Shown: positions 35,159-44,828, counted from the stretch's first letter. The stretch is DNA of 64,000 nt from Candidatus Lutibacillus vidarii (GCA_016717165.1 JADKGA010000004.1:186001-250000), one strand, 5' to 3'. Numbers and translations: made by a program. The notes: a model not told the origin generated them from the letters alone.

Positions 35159-35503
35159 TCACTTCCGTCTCGCACGTCGCCACTTCGCCGCGTTGCTCCA
35201 CCCCGGCTGCCGCCCTGCCTCCTCCACGGGAGAACTGGGGCGCTCCATGAGTATCAGCCCGTCCGCGTCCTGCACGACCCATTCGTGTCGATGCGCCCGA
35301 AATGCTAGCCGTTGCTCATTTCGCATCGAGTAGACGAGGAGTGCCTTGCCGTCCCGGCACAAGTCGACCACTTGTGACCACAGGTCGTCTCGGACCCGCC
35401 CCGACACGTGCCCAACGAACACACCCGGCGAGATCTCCAACAGCCAACGCGTGAGGTGTCCGCGCAATCCTGCCGGGCAAGCGGTAAGAACGAGAACTAC
35501 CAC
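35159..35503 (-). CDS. cas2: Cas2, type I-E
   Basis: 114-residue Cas2e, the dimeric scaffold of the Cas1-Cas2 spacer-integration complex. Recognised from VVLVLTACPAGLRGHLTRWLLEISPGVFVGHVSGRVRDDLW, the standard I-E N-terminus, and ALLVYSMRNEQRLAFRAHRHEW. It has about 20 more C-terminal residues (Arg/Lys-rich, ending KWRRARRK) than compact Cas2e proteins. GTG 35503 overlaps the cas1 stop by 7 bp. Last cas gene before the array. Confidence 0.92.
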   Translation of the reverse strand: MVVLVLTACPAGLRGHLTRWLLEISPGVFVGHVSGRVRDDLWSQVVDLCRDGKALLVYSMRNEQRLAFRAHRHEWVVQDADGLILMERPSSPVEEAGRQPGWSNAAKWRRARRK

Positions 35504-36453
35504 CCCGGGTCGACCTCACCACCGTAGGAGACGCCCGCCGCAACGTCGCGTTCAGCTCCGTCCCACAACCGTACGAGGTCGAAGTCCAGCTCGACGATCG
35601 GATCCTCGGGGCCCAGGAGCAACCGACGGATGTCTCGCACGCATCGACCCATGAGCTGGCCGTTGTAGAAGGCATCACGCATCCTTCGCCGCGTTTCACC
35701 TCCGATATCAGCGCCATCCTCCGCATCAGCCACGACTCTGAAGGCCACCGGCACCGCGACTTCGACTTTGTACAGGTCAGCGATGTCAAAGACGAATGAC
35801 CGGGAGTGACCCGTGTGGATGAAGCCCAAGGCCGGCGAACAACCCAAGGCCACCACCACCCCATGCACCATCCCGTAGAGACACGTCGTGGCTGCGCTCA
35901 ACGCCTGGTTCAGGGGGTCACTAGCATCGAAGTCCCCTGCGTCGTAGTCGCGGCGGACCCACTCCACGCCGAGCTCGTCGGCCCATCGCCGATACGCACG
36001 GCGCACGCGAGCGCCCTCGCGCCCTCGGAGCTGCTGCATCGTCAATGTCGACACGTCCTCGTCAGGGAAGCGAAGTGCATACATCTGTCGGGCCACGCGC
36101 AAACGACTGGACTGGTTCGACACCAGCCGAGCCTGCGCCTCGACGAACGAGGAGGATGTCGAAAGACCCCGCCCGTGTGCGTAGTAGCGCACCCCGCTCT
36201 CACCAACCCAGACTGCAGTCGCTGCACTGTCCGCGAGCAGCATCATCGCCTGATGGGTGACTCGGGTCCCCGGTCCCAAGAGGACAGCTCCGAGGGTCGC
36301 GGCGGGAAGGTGAACGACGCCACGCTCGCTCTGCGCCGTCAGCGCGTTCTGGTCACGATGCACGGTGCAGCGCTCGAGGTAGACGAAGCTCAGCCGATCC
36401 TCCGCTCTGACCAACTGTCCGAGTGGGGTCGGTGGCGGGCCCGGCAGCGTCAT
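35497..36453 (-). CDS. cas1: Cas1, type I-E integrase
   Basis: 318-residue Cas1e, the metal-dependent integrase that inserts new spacers at the leader-proximal repeat. Family features: RLSFVYLERCTVHRDQNALT at the N-terminus, MMLLADSAATAVWVGESGVRYYAHG, the catalytic Glu in QQLRGREGARVRRAYRR, the catalytic His in LGFIHTGHSRSFVFDIADLYK with the following Asp, and a C-terminal DIRRLLLG. All catalytic residues seem intact. Overlaps cas6e by ATGA. Confidence 0.95.
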   Translation of the reverse strand: MTLPGPPPTPLGQLVRAEDRLSFVYLERCTVHRDQNALTAQSERGVVHLPAATLGAVLLGPGTRVTHQAMMLLADSAATAVWVGESGVRYYAHGRGLSTSSSFVEAQARLVSNQSSRLRVARQMYALRFPDEDVSTLTMQQLRGREGARVRRAYRRWADELGVEWVRRDYDAGDFDASDPLNQALSAATTCLYGMVHGVVVALGCSPALGFIHTGHSRSFVFDIADLYKVEVAVPVAFRVVADAEDGADIGGETRRRMRDAFYNGQLMGRCVRDIRRLLLGPEDPIVELDFDLVRLWDGAERDVAAGVSYGGEVDPGW

Positions 36454-37124
36454 GCCGGCGGGGCAAGAGTCAAGAGCCCGCAGCCGTATCCCTTCGCGCG
36501 CCCCAGGCCACCAGCCAGAGCTTGGCGAAGCGCACCAGCAGAGGTCACCTCAAGCTCACCGGCCACCGTCACGGTCGTCAACGACACGACATCCCTACGG
36601 CGGTCGTCCACGGGCCCGCTGTGCCGTGAGAAGCGCAGGGTTCGCCGCTCCACGACGGCGAGGTTCTCTGCCCCAAGGCCATTCCCGGTAATGGCGAACC
36701 CCCACCCACCAGATCTCATCGAGAACCATTGGCTCTGATGTGCGGCGGTGCGGTGCGGTGCCACACGGCCCCGGCCCTCCCCCCTCGGCACGCTGCGGGT
36801 GGGGTTCGCCGTGACGCGAAAACGCCAACGTTGTCCCTCAGCCAGGCGCTCAAGAAATCGGTCATATGACGCGGTGTCCCAGGTCGGGGCGGTCGGCCAT
36901 CCTGCCTGTTCGACCAGTCCGGTGAAGTCGGGCCGCCACGGTGAGACGACATAGAGATCCATCCCCGTGTCGTCATGGTCGAGGCGCCATAGGGCTCGGC
37001 CGACTCGATGCTCACCTCCAGGTGGGGCCGAGGCCTCGACGAGGGCGTGGGTCACCTGCGGCGAGGACGCCATACGTCGCGTCTGAAGTCGGGACGGGTT
37101 GAGACGCACTCTTGACAGGAACAT
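36450..37124 (-). CDS. cas6e: Cas6e (CasE) crRNA endonuclease
   Basis: 224-residue Cas6e, which cuts pre-crRNA at the base of the repeat hairpin and stays bound in Cascade. It has the double ferredoxin-like layout: MFLSRVRLNPSRLQTRR at the N-terminus, HRVGRALWRLDHD (with the His region implicated in cleavage), and the glycine-rich loop ALRQALAGGLGRAKGYGCGLLTL at the C-terminus. Its ATG directly follows the cas5e stop (TAG-ATG), and it overlaps cas1. Confidence 0.93.
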   Translation of the reverse strand: MFLSRVRLNPSRLQTRRMASSPQVTHALVEASAPPGGEHRVGRALWRLDHDDTGMDLYVVSPWRPDFTGLVEQAGWPTAPTWDTASYDRFLERLAEGQRWRFRVTANPTRSVPRGEGRGRVAPHRTAAHQSQWFSMRSGGWGFAITGNGLGAENLAVVERRTLRFSRHSGPVDDRRRDVVSLTTVTVAGELEVTSAGALRQALAGGLGRAKGYGCGLLTLAPPA

Positions 37125-37826
37125 CTAGACCCCTCCAAGGGCAGCGAAGAAGTCCGGGCGGTGATGTCCGTCCGGGTTGATGACCCGCTTCTCAGGCGCG
37201 GCAGCGACATGGCGCCAGGAATACTCGCGACGCTCCGGGGAGAACGACACTGGGACGTCACGAGCCGTTTCGTGACTGTCTTGTGTGTCGGCCGCGTCGA
37301 CGAGGATCGGCAGGTGAACCGCCTGTCCCTGCGACCGTCGGTACCGCATTGATGCTAGCCACGGGTGTTCGGTCAGCGCTTCGACCAACCCTGAGTCGAC
37401 AACTCCAAGAGCCAGCTCCCCCTCCACGGGGCACGAACGCCTCCCCAGATACAGCGGGTATGCCGGAGTCCGCAGAGCGGCGTGAAGCGCGTCCATCACC
37501 GAACGCTCGCCTTCGATCCCAGCGAGGAAGACCGCATCCGCCAGGTAGTAGCGGTACGACAACGGCATGGAGGGCTGCGCCGGGTCTGCCCACCTGATTG
37601 CCGTTTGGAAGTCCCGGGTGAGGTGGCCAGGTTGGTCGATCCGCACGCCGAACCGCAGCGCGGCAAGGTCATCGAGCGACTCAGTGCGCTGGCGACCCTG
37701 AGCGGCCGCGATCAACCCCAGCACGCCGCTCTTCGTTGGCTGCAGCCGCGTCTCCCGGCGGGCGTAGCGACTGCTGTCGCCCCATGCCTGCATCGGTCCG
37801 GCCAGCCGAAGCAGCAGGACGCTCAC
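37125..37826 (-). CDS. cas5e: Cas5e (CasD) Cascade subunit
   Basis: 233-residue Cas5e, which caps the crRNA 5' handle in Cascade. Recognised by SVLLLRLAGPMQAWGDSSRYARRETRLQPTKSGVLGLIAAAQGR, the standard I-E opening, and by QTAIRWADP, SYRYYLADAVFLAGIEG and PAYPLYLGRRSCP. The start is GTG 37826, overlapping the cas7e stop (GTGA); an upstream extension would be spurious. Confidence 0.94.
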   Translation of the reverse strand: MSVLLLRLAGPMQAWGDSSRYARRETRLQPTKSGVLGLIAAAQGRQRTESLDDLAALRFGVRIDQPGHLTRDFQTAIRWADPAQPSMPLSYRYYLADAVFLAGIEGERSVMDALHAALRTPAYPLYLGRRSCPVEGELALGVVDSGLVEALTEHPWLASMRYRRSQGQAVHLPILVDAADTQDSHETARDVPVSFSPERREYSWRHVAAAPEKRVINPDGHHRPDFFAALGGV

Positions 37827-38935
37827 GACGCCGCTGCCCCCAGGGACGCCGCGACGACGCCGCGAACGCCCGCCGCGAGTTCCTGCACCGTTGCACACAC
37901 ATCGCCCAGTTCCTCCAGGACAGCGGTGCGCCGGCCGCCATGGACGACGAATGCGGCGACGGGCTCGCCCACGAAGGCACGGGTCGAGTGCGCCTGCTCA
38001 ACAAGACGCTCAGCCGATTGAGAGACGATCCCCGAAGTCGGGCTTGGGACAACGGGGTCCTCGAAGGCCCCAACGAGACTGACGGGGCGATCACGTCGAA
38101 CGATGACGACCACACCGTCGGGGAGCGTGTTGTTGGCGAAGGTGTTCTGCTTCCCCGTTGGCATCGACAGTGCGAAGTCCCTGATGAAGGCCTCCACCGC
38201 GCGGGCTGTGTCCTCGGCCGAATGAAGGTTCGCGTTAAGGCCCGCCACATTGATCGTCGCGTAGCGATAGAGAGTGGCCGAGTTGAACTCGATCGTCCCC
38301 AGCATGCCGGCACCGGCGTCGTCATCGCGCCCGAGGTCGTCAACGGCGGCGAAGTAGTCACTCTCGTCATCGACAGCATGCGTGCTCAGCGCGTGCGCCA
38401 CCTGGACCGAGGCGTCGACCGACAGTTCCTTGTTGTCGGCGACCATCCGACCGAAGAGCGCCACTTCCACGCCATGGGTCGACTCCAGCGCAGCCTGCAC
38501 ATCCTTCTTGGACGGCTTCGGATCACGCAAGATCACGTTAGTCAGCGCCTCGATCTGCCCCCGGGAGTACAGCACGAGATACTGCGTGACCGGAAGGTAC
38601 TCCTGCGTGCCTGCCTTGTCCTTTGCCTTCTCCGTCTTCAGGCCGATGGCATTCAGCGCAGCCTCGGCCCGCTTGGCCAGTTCATCTCGACTGACGTCAG
38701 TCCCACGCGCCCCGGCTTCTGCCACCACCAAGTCGATGACTCGCTTGGTACGGAAACCCAGATCGCCAGCCCGGAGCCGTTCGGCGAACTCCGCCCTGGT
38801 TGCGCGCTTCCATGCCTGGCTGCTGACTCGCGCGCGGCGGACACCGCCATAGATTGCGGACTTCGGCGAACCCGTATCGTCGCGGTTGAGGTTCGACGGG
38901 GGCACGGTCTGCTGGATATGAATATCAACGAACAT
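37823..38935 (-). CDS. cas7e: Cas7e (CasC/Cse4) Cascade backbone
   Basis: 370-residue Cas7e, the RNA-binding subunit present six times in Cascade. Recognised by FVDIHIQQTVPPSNLNRDDTGSPKSAIYGGVRRARVSSQAWKRATR, nearly identical in wording to other I-E homologues, by ALFGRMVADNKELSVDASVQVAHALSTH, and by NSATLYRYATINVAGL. Preceded by GGAGG (AGGAACC) and 8 bp downstream of cse2. Confidence 0.96.
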   Translation of the reverse strand: MFVDIHIQQTVPPSNLNRDDTGSPKSAIYGGVRRARVSSQAWKRATRAEFAERLRAGDLGFRTKRVIDLVVAEAGARGTDVSRDELAKRAEAALNAIGLKTEKAKDKAGTQEYLPVTQYLVLYSRGQIEALTNVILRDPKPSKKDVQAALESTHGVEVALFGRMVADNKELSVDASVQVAHALSTHAVDDESDYFAAVDDLGRDDDAGAGMLGTIEFNSATLYRYATINVAGLNANLHSAEDTARAVEAFIRDFALSMPTGKQNTFANNTLPDGVVVIVRRDRPVSLVGAFEDPVVPSPTSGIVSQSAERLVEQAHSTRAFVGEPVAAFVVHGGRRTAVLEELGDVCATVQELAAGVRGVVAASLGAAAS

Positions 38936-38943
38936 GGTTCCTC

Positions 38944-39621
38944 CTAGGCGGTGGCGGGCTGGGGGTCTGAGTTGGGCAGGTCCGGGTGGGTATGACGGTG
39001 CAGGTCGCGACCCCAGCGAAGGCGCACGCGGGCCACGCTGCTCGGCTCGCCGTCAAGTAGATAGAGGTCACGAGCTAGTCGGGCATAGTCCAATGCCACC
39101 TGCTCCGCTCTCAGCAGGCTGATGAAGCTCCTCAGATGGTGCACTCGCTGGCCGGGGCCAGTGGCGGTCGCCACGGCGTGGAACCTGCGCAGCGTGGCCT
39201 GGTCAATCGAGCCGTCCGCGCTTCGTGCCGCAGAGAGGATTCGCGCTGCCGCACCGAGCGAGCGCGAAGGTATGTGCATCGGCTGCGACTGCGACTGTTG
39301 ATGGACGGCGTAGAGACAGATCGCGGTGTGAGCGGCCCGCTCCGCCCGAGTGGGCAGATCCGCGTAGTCGAGGAGCGGTGAGGGGAACTCGTCAAGGACG
39401 AGATCAAGAACGTCGAGCGCGCGCGTGAGGTCGGCCGCGTCCGCCCGCCGGAGGCGCGCCAGGGCCGCCGCGGCGACCGGGTCGCGGCGGTGTTCCCCAG
39501 ATCCGGCGTATCGGGCTTGAAGGCCTCCGACCACTCGAGCGACGTGTTGCCCGAGCAGCGTCTCGTGAGTGAGTGCGGGCGCTGGGGGGGCACTCATCGA
39601 AGGGACATCCGTCGTTGTCAT
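38944..39621 (-). CDS. cse2: Cse2 (CasB) Cascade small subunit
   Basis: 225-residue helical Cse2, present as two copies along the Cascade belly, where it stabilises the R-loop. Family cues: DPVAAAALARLRRADAADL near the N-terminus, AICLYAVHQQSQSQPMHIPSRSLGAAARIL in the middle, and RRFHAVATATGPGQRVHHLRSFISLLRAEQVALDYARLARDLYLL at the C-terminus. ATG 39621 overlaps the cse1 stop (TAATG), so translation is coupled. Confidence 0.93.
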   Translation of the reverse strand: MTTTDVPSMSAPPAPALTHETLLGQHVARVVGGLQARYAGSGEHRRDPVAAAALARLRRADAADLTRALDVLDLVLDEFPSPLLDYADLPTRAERAAHTAICLYAVHQQSQSQPMHIPSRSLGAAARILSAARSADGSIDQATLRRFHAVATATGPGQRVHHLRSFISLLRAEQVALDYARLARDLYLLDGEPSSVARVRLRWGRDLHRHTHPDLPNSDPQPATA

Positions 39622-41321
39622 TACACGCTCTCCTCGTTCCCTCTGAGTTGTCTAGACGCTGGCCGTCCCGCCAGCTCTGTCACTTGCTGTGCCGCGGGCA
39701 GTGCCTTCCTCAGCGCCGCCGTGAAGTAGGTGAAGGCAAGTGATGAGTCGAGAAAGGCCAATCCCCCCGCGGCTCCACCGCGCTTCACTTCACGGCCCCT
39801 CCACGCCGCTTCCCCTGCCGCTTCGACAAGTGCTGCGCCTGCCGACCTCACGACGTCATACGCCGCCGTGTGCCACGCCCTCAGCCGCTCCTCGGGGTCA
39901 GCCGATTGCCCCAGTGACACAACCCACCGTCGATACAACGGATCGAGGCTGGCGAAGACTCGCTCCCCGACATCTGTTGCATCGGCTCCGTCATGACGAC
40001 CCCCGGCCTTCGCGAGGTTGACGTCGAGGTGATAGATGGCCCGCACGGCTAGGTCGGCCGCCTCGACCGCTTGTACCGCCGCGAGCCTGAGATGCGATTC
40101 GGCAAGGAGCGCGGCCTGGAACCGGAGATGGTCGTCCACCACGGCGGCAAAGGTGCTGCTTTGCGGTCCGTAGGTCACGCCGATGGCTCTGAAATGGACG
40201 GGGTGAGCCGGGTCCAGGTACCCGTCGAGGACGAGCGAAGCGAGCCACGCAACGACGTTTGGCTCCATGGCCGGAGCGGCGTCGCTTGCTGCGCCGTCAC
40301 GGGCTGCTCCCCTCGCAAGGACACTCGGAAGGCCACGCCAGAAGGCTCGATCTGGGTCATGGGTCCGAGGCATGTAGACGTCGTGCCCGTGCTTCTTCGT
40401 CTGGGGCTCGCTGTATCGCCACGCGCAATGCGGCTCAAGTCGCTGGCGGTTCCGAGGGTGGATGGCATCGCCATTGCACAGCAACACATCCACGACCTTG
40501 TGCTCAGGCGGCTCGGTTCCAGAAGGGGCCTCCTCGACAACGAGGCGGATGCGTCGTGCGGGCCAAGTCATGATGTCGGCCGGACCTGACGGCTGGTCGT
40601 GACCGGTGCAAGGAGCCGCGGTGAGTGGCGGACGCTCCCACCACGGTGTGTCGTCTGCCTCATGGAGATTTCGGGTGAAGCTCAGGAGCAGCGACTCCTT
40701 GAGCGTTGCGCCCTCCGCCAGCACAAGGCCGCATTGACCCGACCAGCCCGTGCCGATCGGGTAGCCCCTCCCGCCTTTCACCCGCGGGTCGCCCACAGCT
40801 CCCGTCTTGATCCCCGAGGGGTCGAAGGTCTGCGTGTGGACCAGCCATCGCGCCGCCTCCCCCACAGAGACAGCACCGGTATGACGGCCGGCGCGAGTGG
40901 TGAAGTACCGCTCCCCGTCAGGAACGTCGGCCAGGAGCTTGACCAAGCCCGACGTCTTGCTTCCCTTGAGGTTGGCCACCTGGGCGAACGGGGTCTCGGA
41001 GTGCAGCAGGTCAAACCGGTTGAGATGCTGCGACAGATAGCCCTCGATCGCCTCGACGGGGAGGGCGGGAGCATCCCACCACGCGCGCCACTGTCGACCT
41101 GGCCGACGGTCGGTGATCGGTAGGGCCCGGTGCATCACTGCCAGCAGCAGCCGGAAGATGGCGGCGTCCTGAGTAGGCAGCTCACCGGCAATTGCCTCAA
41201 GTTCATGGGCTCGGGCGAAGCAGTCCTTCATCGACACGGCGAGGATGTCCCCATTGCCCTGTCCTCGGCTTTGCCGGACAAGGATCCAAGGCTCGGTCCA
41301 CAGGTTGAACGACGTCTTCAC
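39621..41321 (-). CDS. cse1: Cse1 (CasA, Cas8e) Cascade large subunit
   Basis: 566-residue Cas8e, which recognises the PAM and recruits Cas3. Family features: FNLWTEPWILV at the N-terminus, ELPTQDAAIFRLLLAVMHRAL, RFDLLHSETPFAQV, FTTRAGRHTGAVSVGEAARWLVHTQTFDPSG, WWERPPL, and a C-terminal four-helix bundle. Length is slightly above E. coli CasA (502). Five bases separate it from the cas3 stop upstream, and it overlaps cse2 downstream. Confidence 0.94.
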   Translation of the reverse strand: MKTSFNLWTEPWILVRQSRGQGNGDILAVSMKDCFARAHELEAIAGELPTQDAAIFRLLLAVMHRALPITDRRPGRQWRAWWDAPALPVEAIEGYLSQHLNRFDLLHSETPFAQVANLKGSKTSGLVKLLADVPDGERYFTTRAGRHTGAVSVGEAARWLVHTQTFDPSGIKTGAVGDPRVKGGRGYPIGTGWSGQCGLVLAEGATLKESLLLSFTRNLHEADDTPWWERPPLTAAPCTGHDQPSGPADIMTWPARRIRLVVEEAPSGTEPPEHKVVDVLLCNGDAIHPRNRQRLEPHCAWRYSEPQTKKHGHDVYMPRTHDPDRAFWRGLPSVLARGAARDGAASDAAPAMEPNVVAWLASLVLDGYLDPAHPVHFRAIGVTYGPQSSTFAAVVDDHLRFQAALLAESHLRLAAVQAVEAADLAVRAIYHLDVNLAKAGGRHDGADATDVGERVFASLDPLYRRWVVSLGQSADPEERLRAWHTAAYDVVRSAGAALVEAAGEAAWRGREVKRGGAAGGLAFLDSSLAFTYFTAALRKALPAAQQVTELAGRPASRQLRGNEESV

Positions 41322-41326
41322 TCGAC

Positions 41327-44149
41327 TCAGCGCTCCTGCTCTCGGCGACGGGTGACGAGTCCCCGCTGGGTGTCATATGTGAGATCCCATCGGTCCACGT
41401 TGGCGGACCACGTCCCCGATGGAGTCGGCTCGAGGAGGAGCGGCAAGGTCCCTGCCAGCCAGCGGCTATTCCGCCATCCCTCGAGCTGAGCGGCCTGGTG
41501 TTCCAGGTCCCGGATTACGCGGTCAATCGGCGCTCGGCCATCACCCGCGCGGAACCTTGTCATCGCGGTCGGCAGGGGAAGAGTGCAGCCAGCCACCCGC
41601 CGCGCATGGCGGTCAGGGGGTGCGGCCAGTTGTCCGGAGAGGTCGACATCCGCCGGCACCCCGCAGCCGGGGAATGGCCGGACTGCGGACCCATCGCGCA
41701 CGACTACGACGACTTCAAGCGACTCCTCGCCGTCTCGCACCGCGGCCTGGCCTTTGGTTTCATCGGGCTCCCCTGTGCGTCCGCTGATCCACGTCCGCAG
41801 GTCCGAGTCGGTTGTGTGCGGGTAGGGATCTAGGCGATAGGTGTCCGCGCGCGCACGCCGATCCTGCTCCCTGGCCAGGTGAGCGCTTCTGGCCTCGCGC
41901 CATTCCACTTCCCACCCTTGAGGAGGCTCCACGGAGTCGTCATACCCCTGACGGACCAGGGGCGCGATGTCGCGCGGCAGATGCAGGGACTGGCCGCCGA
42001 AGAACGGAGTCAACACCTTGAGCGCCTGGTAGATGCGCCACTCCCCGTAGATCGGGCTCACCTCGCGATCTACCAGCGGTGGCCCGACGGCGCCGACGGT
42101 CGCCCCGACGACGAACAACCGAGCCTCTCGGACCTGCGGGGGTCTATCTGCTTCTCCCGCCCCCCGTCTGTGCCGGTGAAGCCTTCCGGCCCGTTGAAGC
42201 AGCAGGTCGATCGGGGCGACGTCGGACACCATGAGGTCCACATCGATATCCAGGCTCTGCTCCAGGACCTGCGTGCCGACAACAACAAGGCCTCGCGGCC
42301 GGAGCTGGCCTTTGTGAGCGACTCCCGGGGGCCCGAGGCAGGCCCGGATGTAGCCTTCTCGTTGCTGGCGGTCGACCGAGACGAACCGGCTATGCACCAG
42401 CACGACGCGATCGGGGCCTAGCCGATCAACCAGATGGTCGTAGGTGGCCTGCGCTCTGCCCACGGTGTTGTGAATGACGCCGACGCACGCCCCCGCCTCG
42501 ACCGCCGACACGGCCGCCTCGATCGCCTCGTCGAATGGCGACAAGTTGATGGACATCTGGCGCCCAGATGCGGCATCGAGGGGAATCGTCCGCGTCGCCG
42601 AGCCTGAAGCATCGACCGAGGTCACCCGAGGGTAGATGTCGGCAGGGTCGAGCGTGGGGACCGGCATACCCGCACCTTCGCACCATGCTCCGACAAGCTC
42701 CTGGCGCACGGCGGGTGGCAAGGTGGCGGACACAAGGATGACTGGCGTGCCGTAGGCGCCGAGCCACTCCAACGCCCGCAGCAGGTACGCACGCATGTAC
42801 TCGTCCGCGGCGTGGACCTCGTCGACGATGACGACCTTTCCTGCGCATGCCAGGTGGCGTAGTTGCAGGAACTTGGAGCGCAGTGCAAGAACCAGTACCT
42901 GATCGATCGTTGCGGCCACGAAGTTGGCGAGTACGCCCTTGCGTCGCCCCTGGAGCCAGGAGGCAACAACAGCCAGGACGTGTCCGTCACGTCCGACCTC
43001 CGGCTCCATCGACGCGAACCGTTCGCGGTTCATGAGCCCGCGATAGTCGTCGTTGAGAGTCGCCTTGCCGTGAGCCAGAACCATGCTGGTCGCCCCACCC
43101 CCGGGAAGGGCGTCGACCCACCGGCGGAGACGGGGAAAGATGCCGTCCGTTGTCGCCCGCGTTGGGAGACAGAACATCACGCCTCCGAGTCCCAGCCGGT
43201 TGGAGAGAATCTCGGCGCCGATTAGGGCCGCCTCCGTCTTCCCACCCCCCAGGTCGCCCTCGACGACGATAAGCGCAGGACCTTGAGCGGCGTGGGCCGC
43301 CTCGAACACCAACTCCTGGATAGGTCTGGGGGTAGCACCGGCCAGGCTCGGAAAGCGCTGTTCGATATGGGCCGTCACGACGTGAGGAGGCTCTAGAGCA
43401 ACCCACGGCGGGGGAAGGTCCGCGATGTTGATGACGTCCGCCGGCTCAACGGTGCCGACGCGATCCACGGGAAACCGGTCCTGATCACTTGCGAGCCAGT
43501 CGGCAACGACCACTAGGCCCGCCAACAGCACCTGACTCCGCATCGGAACCACGTCACGGGCCACGAGCCGAGGGAGGTAGACCTCGACCTCGGAGGCCTC
43601 GGCCATCCCGTCCAGGACTTCGTCCTGCACAGCCATCCACTCAGGCGATGTCGGCGGCACGTCGGTGAGCTCGACATTGCTCGCCGGCACACCATGGTGA
43701 GCCCCAATGACGCAGGCCACGCTATGAGCCGCGAGCCGATCAGCGTCGTATCGGCGCACAAGCCAGCGAACTAGGGCGTCATGGCCGAGAACCCGGTGGT
43801 GAAGGTTGCGGCGCGTCAATGCGGGCACTGTGAGCGGAGCGGGCAGCATCGACGCGAGGTGCGCCCATTCAGGCCGGTTCGACAGCGTGCGCATGAAGTC
43901 GGGCGTGAGTTTCCCGATGTCATGGATGCTGCACAGCCACCGATAGATGAGCGGGGCCGCCGCGTCCCCATCGTCCGCGTCTCCACCAAGGTCATCCGCC
44001 AGGACCGCCTTGGTCCGCGCAGGTACCCAGCGATCCCAGAGAAGATCCGCCACCTTGCCGGCATCTTCGAGGTGACGGACGACTGGCAGGGTCGCACCGT
44101 TCTCGCCGGTCTTTCCCGGCACTGCCAGCGCAGCCGCCGACCACGGCAT
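41327..44149 (-). CDS. cas3: Cas3 HD-nuclease/helicase, type I-E
   Basis: 940-residue Cas3, which degrades target DNA marked by Cascade. The N-terminal HD nuclease has HDIGK (His76-Asp77), HHRVLGHDALV and GAHHG (His151-His152). The SF2 helicase has Walker A GDLGGGKTE (298-306), the DEVH box (443-446), SATLPPAVRQ (motif III), VLVHSRF, TQVLEQSLDIDVDLMVSDVAPIDLLLQRAGRLHRH (motifs V-VI) and a C-terminal domain. All catalytic motifs seem intact. First gene of the cas operon. Confidence 0.96.
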   Translation of the reverse strand: MPWSAAALAVPGKTGENGATLPVVRHLEDAGKVADLLWDRWVPARTKAVLADDLGGDADDGDAAAPLIYRWLCSIHDIGKLTPDFMRTLSNRPEWAHLASMLPAPLTVPALTRRNLHHRVLGHDALVRWLVRRYDADRLAAHSVACVIGAHHGVPASNVELTDVPPTSPEWMAVQDEVLDGMAEASEVEVYLPRLVARDVVPMRSQVLLAGLVVVADWLASDQDRFPVDRVGTVEPADVINIADLPPPWVALEPPHVVTAHIEQRFPSLAGATPRPIQELVFEAAHAAQGPALIVVEGDLGGGKTEAALIGAEILSNRLGLGGVMFCLPTRATTDGIFPRLRRWVDALPGGGATSMVLAHGKATLNDDYRGLMNRERFASMEPEVGRDGHVLAVVASWLQGRRKGVLANFVAATIDQVLVLALRSKFLQLRHLACAGKVVIVDEVHAADEYMRAYLLRALEWLGAYGTPVILVSATLPPAVRQELVGAWCEGAGMPVPTLDPADIYPRVTSVDASGSATRTIPLDAASGRQMSINLSPFDEAIEAAVSAVEAGACVGVIHNTVGRAQATYDHLVDRLGPDRVVLVHSRFVSVDRQQREGYIRACLGPPGVAHKGQLRPRGLVVVGTQVLEQSLDIDVDLMVSDVAPIDLLLQRAGRLHRHRRGAGEADRPPQVREARLFVVGATVGAVGPPLVDREVSPIYGEWRIYQALKVLTPFFGGQSLHLPRDIAPLVRQGYDDSVEPPQGWEVEWREARSAHLAREQDRRARADTYRLDPYPHTTDSDLRTWISGRTGEPDETKGQAAVRDGEESLEVVVVVRDGSAVRPFPGCGVPADVDLSGQLAAPPDRHARRVAGCTLPLPTAMTRFRAGDGRAPIDRVIRDLEHQAAQLEGWRNSRWLAGTLPLLLEPTPSGTWSANVDRWDLTYDTQRGLVTRRREQER

Positions 44150-44237
44150 TGTCTGTCACCTCCCCTGGGACCAGTGACCCTGCCAACTGCACTGATCCTC
44201 GCTGATCGACAATGACAAAGGAGCGGCAACACGCTTC

Positions 44238-44489
44238 TCACGCAGCCGAAATCAGCACATGGCCCAGGCGAAGGCACTCTTGAAGCGCGGTGGCCAGTTG
44301 TCGCTTCACCTGCTCGCGCAAGTCATAGGGCACTCTGCATCCACATGGGACACCCGATCCATACCCGTAGCCCTGGGCCTCGTTTGGAGCACACCGAAGA
44401 GCTGGGGGCGCGCCGCGGTCGATCTCCACGCACAGCCGGTGCTCGCACCGTCGACCCACCAACAAGACTGCAACTCGATGACTGGTCAC
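44238..44489 (-). CDS. small Cys-containing conserved protein upstream of cas3
   Basis: 83-residue protein from GTG 44489 behind a good GGAAGGGG site. The sequence VGRRCEHRLCVEIDRGAPPALRC, then CGCRVPYDLREQVKRQLATALQE and CLRLGHVLISAA resembles short actinomycete proteins of unknown function with paired cysteines and a C-terminal helix. It lies 88 bp upstream of cas3 on the same strand, so it may be co-transcribed with the cas operon. Whether it has any CRISPR role is unknown. Confidence 0.5.
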   Translation of the reverse strand: MTSHRVAVLLVGRRCEHRLCVEIDRGAPPALRCAPNEAQGYGYGSGVPCGCRVPYDLREQVKRQLATALQECLRLGHVLISAA

Positions 44490-44571
44490 TATGACCCCTT
44501 CCCATGGCGTGGACCGCCAAGGACTAAGGCCGTAGGCTGCTGTTGCTGAATGGGCTGCCTAGCGGCCGATA

Positions 44572-44603
44572 GCGGGGGCCGGTCGCCAAACCGGCCCCCG
44601 CTC
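44572..44603 (+). terminator. rho-independent-type hairpin
   Basis: Perfect 13-bp stem AGCGGGGGCCGGT (44572-44584) paired with 44591-44603, a 6-nt loop, then CTTCTGTTGT. Orientation fits the plus strand, where there is no clear upstream gene, so it may end an unrecognised transcript or block read-through toward the right. Confidence 0.65.
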
Positions 44604-44828
44604 TTCTGTTGTAAGGCGACTACCTCACTTCGTTAGGGTCGCTGAACGAGGCGGGTCATGTCAAGCTCGCCATGATGGGGCTCAATTCATAACGGGCACC
44701 CAAACTCGGTGCGTATGTGACCGGGTCGAGGCGAAGCGCCCGACCATCCGAGCAGCTTGGCCTTCGGCAGACCGGCCGAAGGTGCTTGGGCACAAGTTCC
44801 GTCGGCCGGTCTCGCCCGGCATCAGTAT

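Noticed and set aside
44572..44603. Part of a tRNA or other structured RNA
   Set aside because: The stem is a simple perfect hairpin with a T-rich tail; no T-loop or anticodon arm was found around it.
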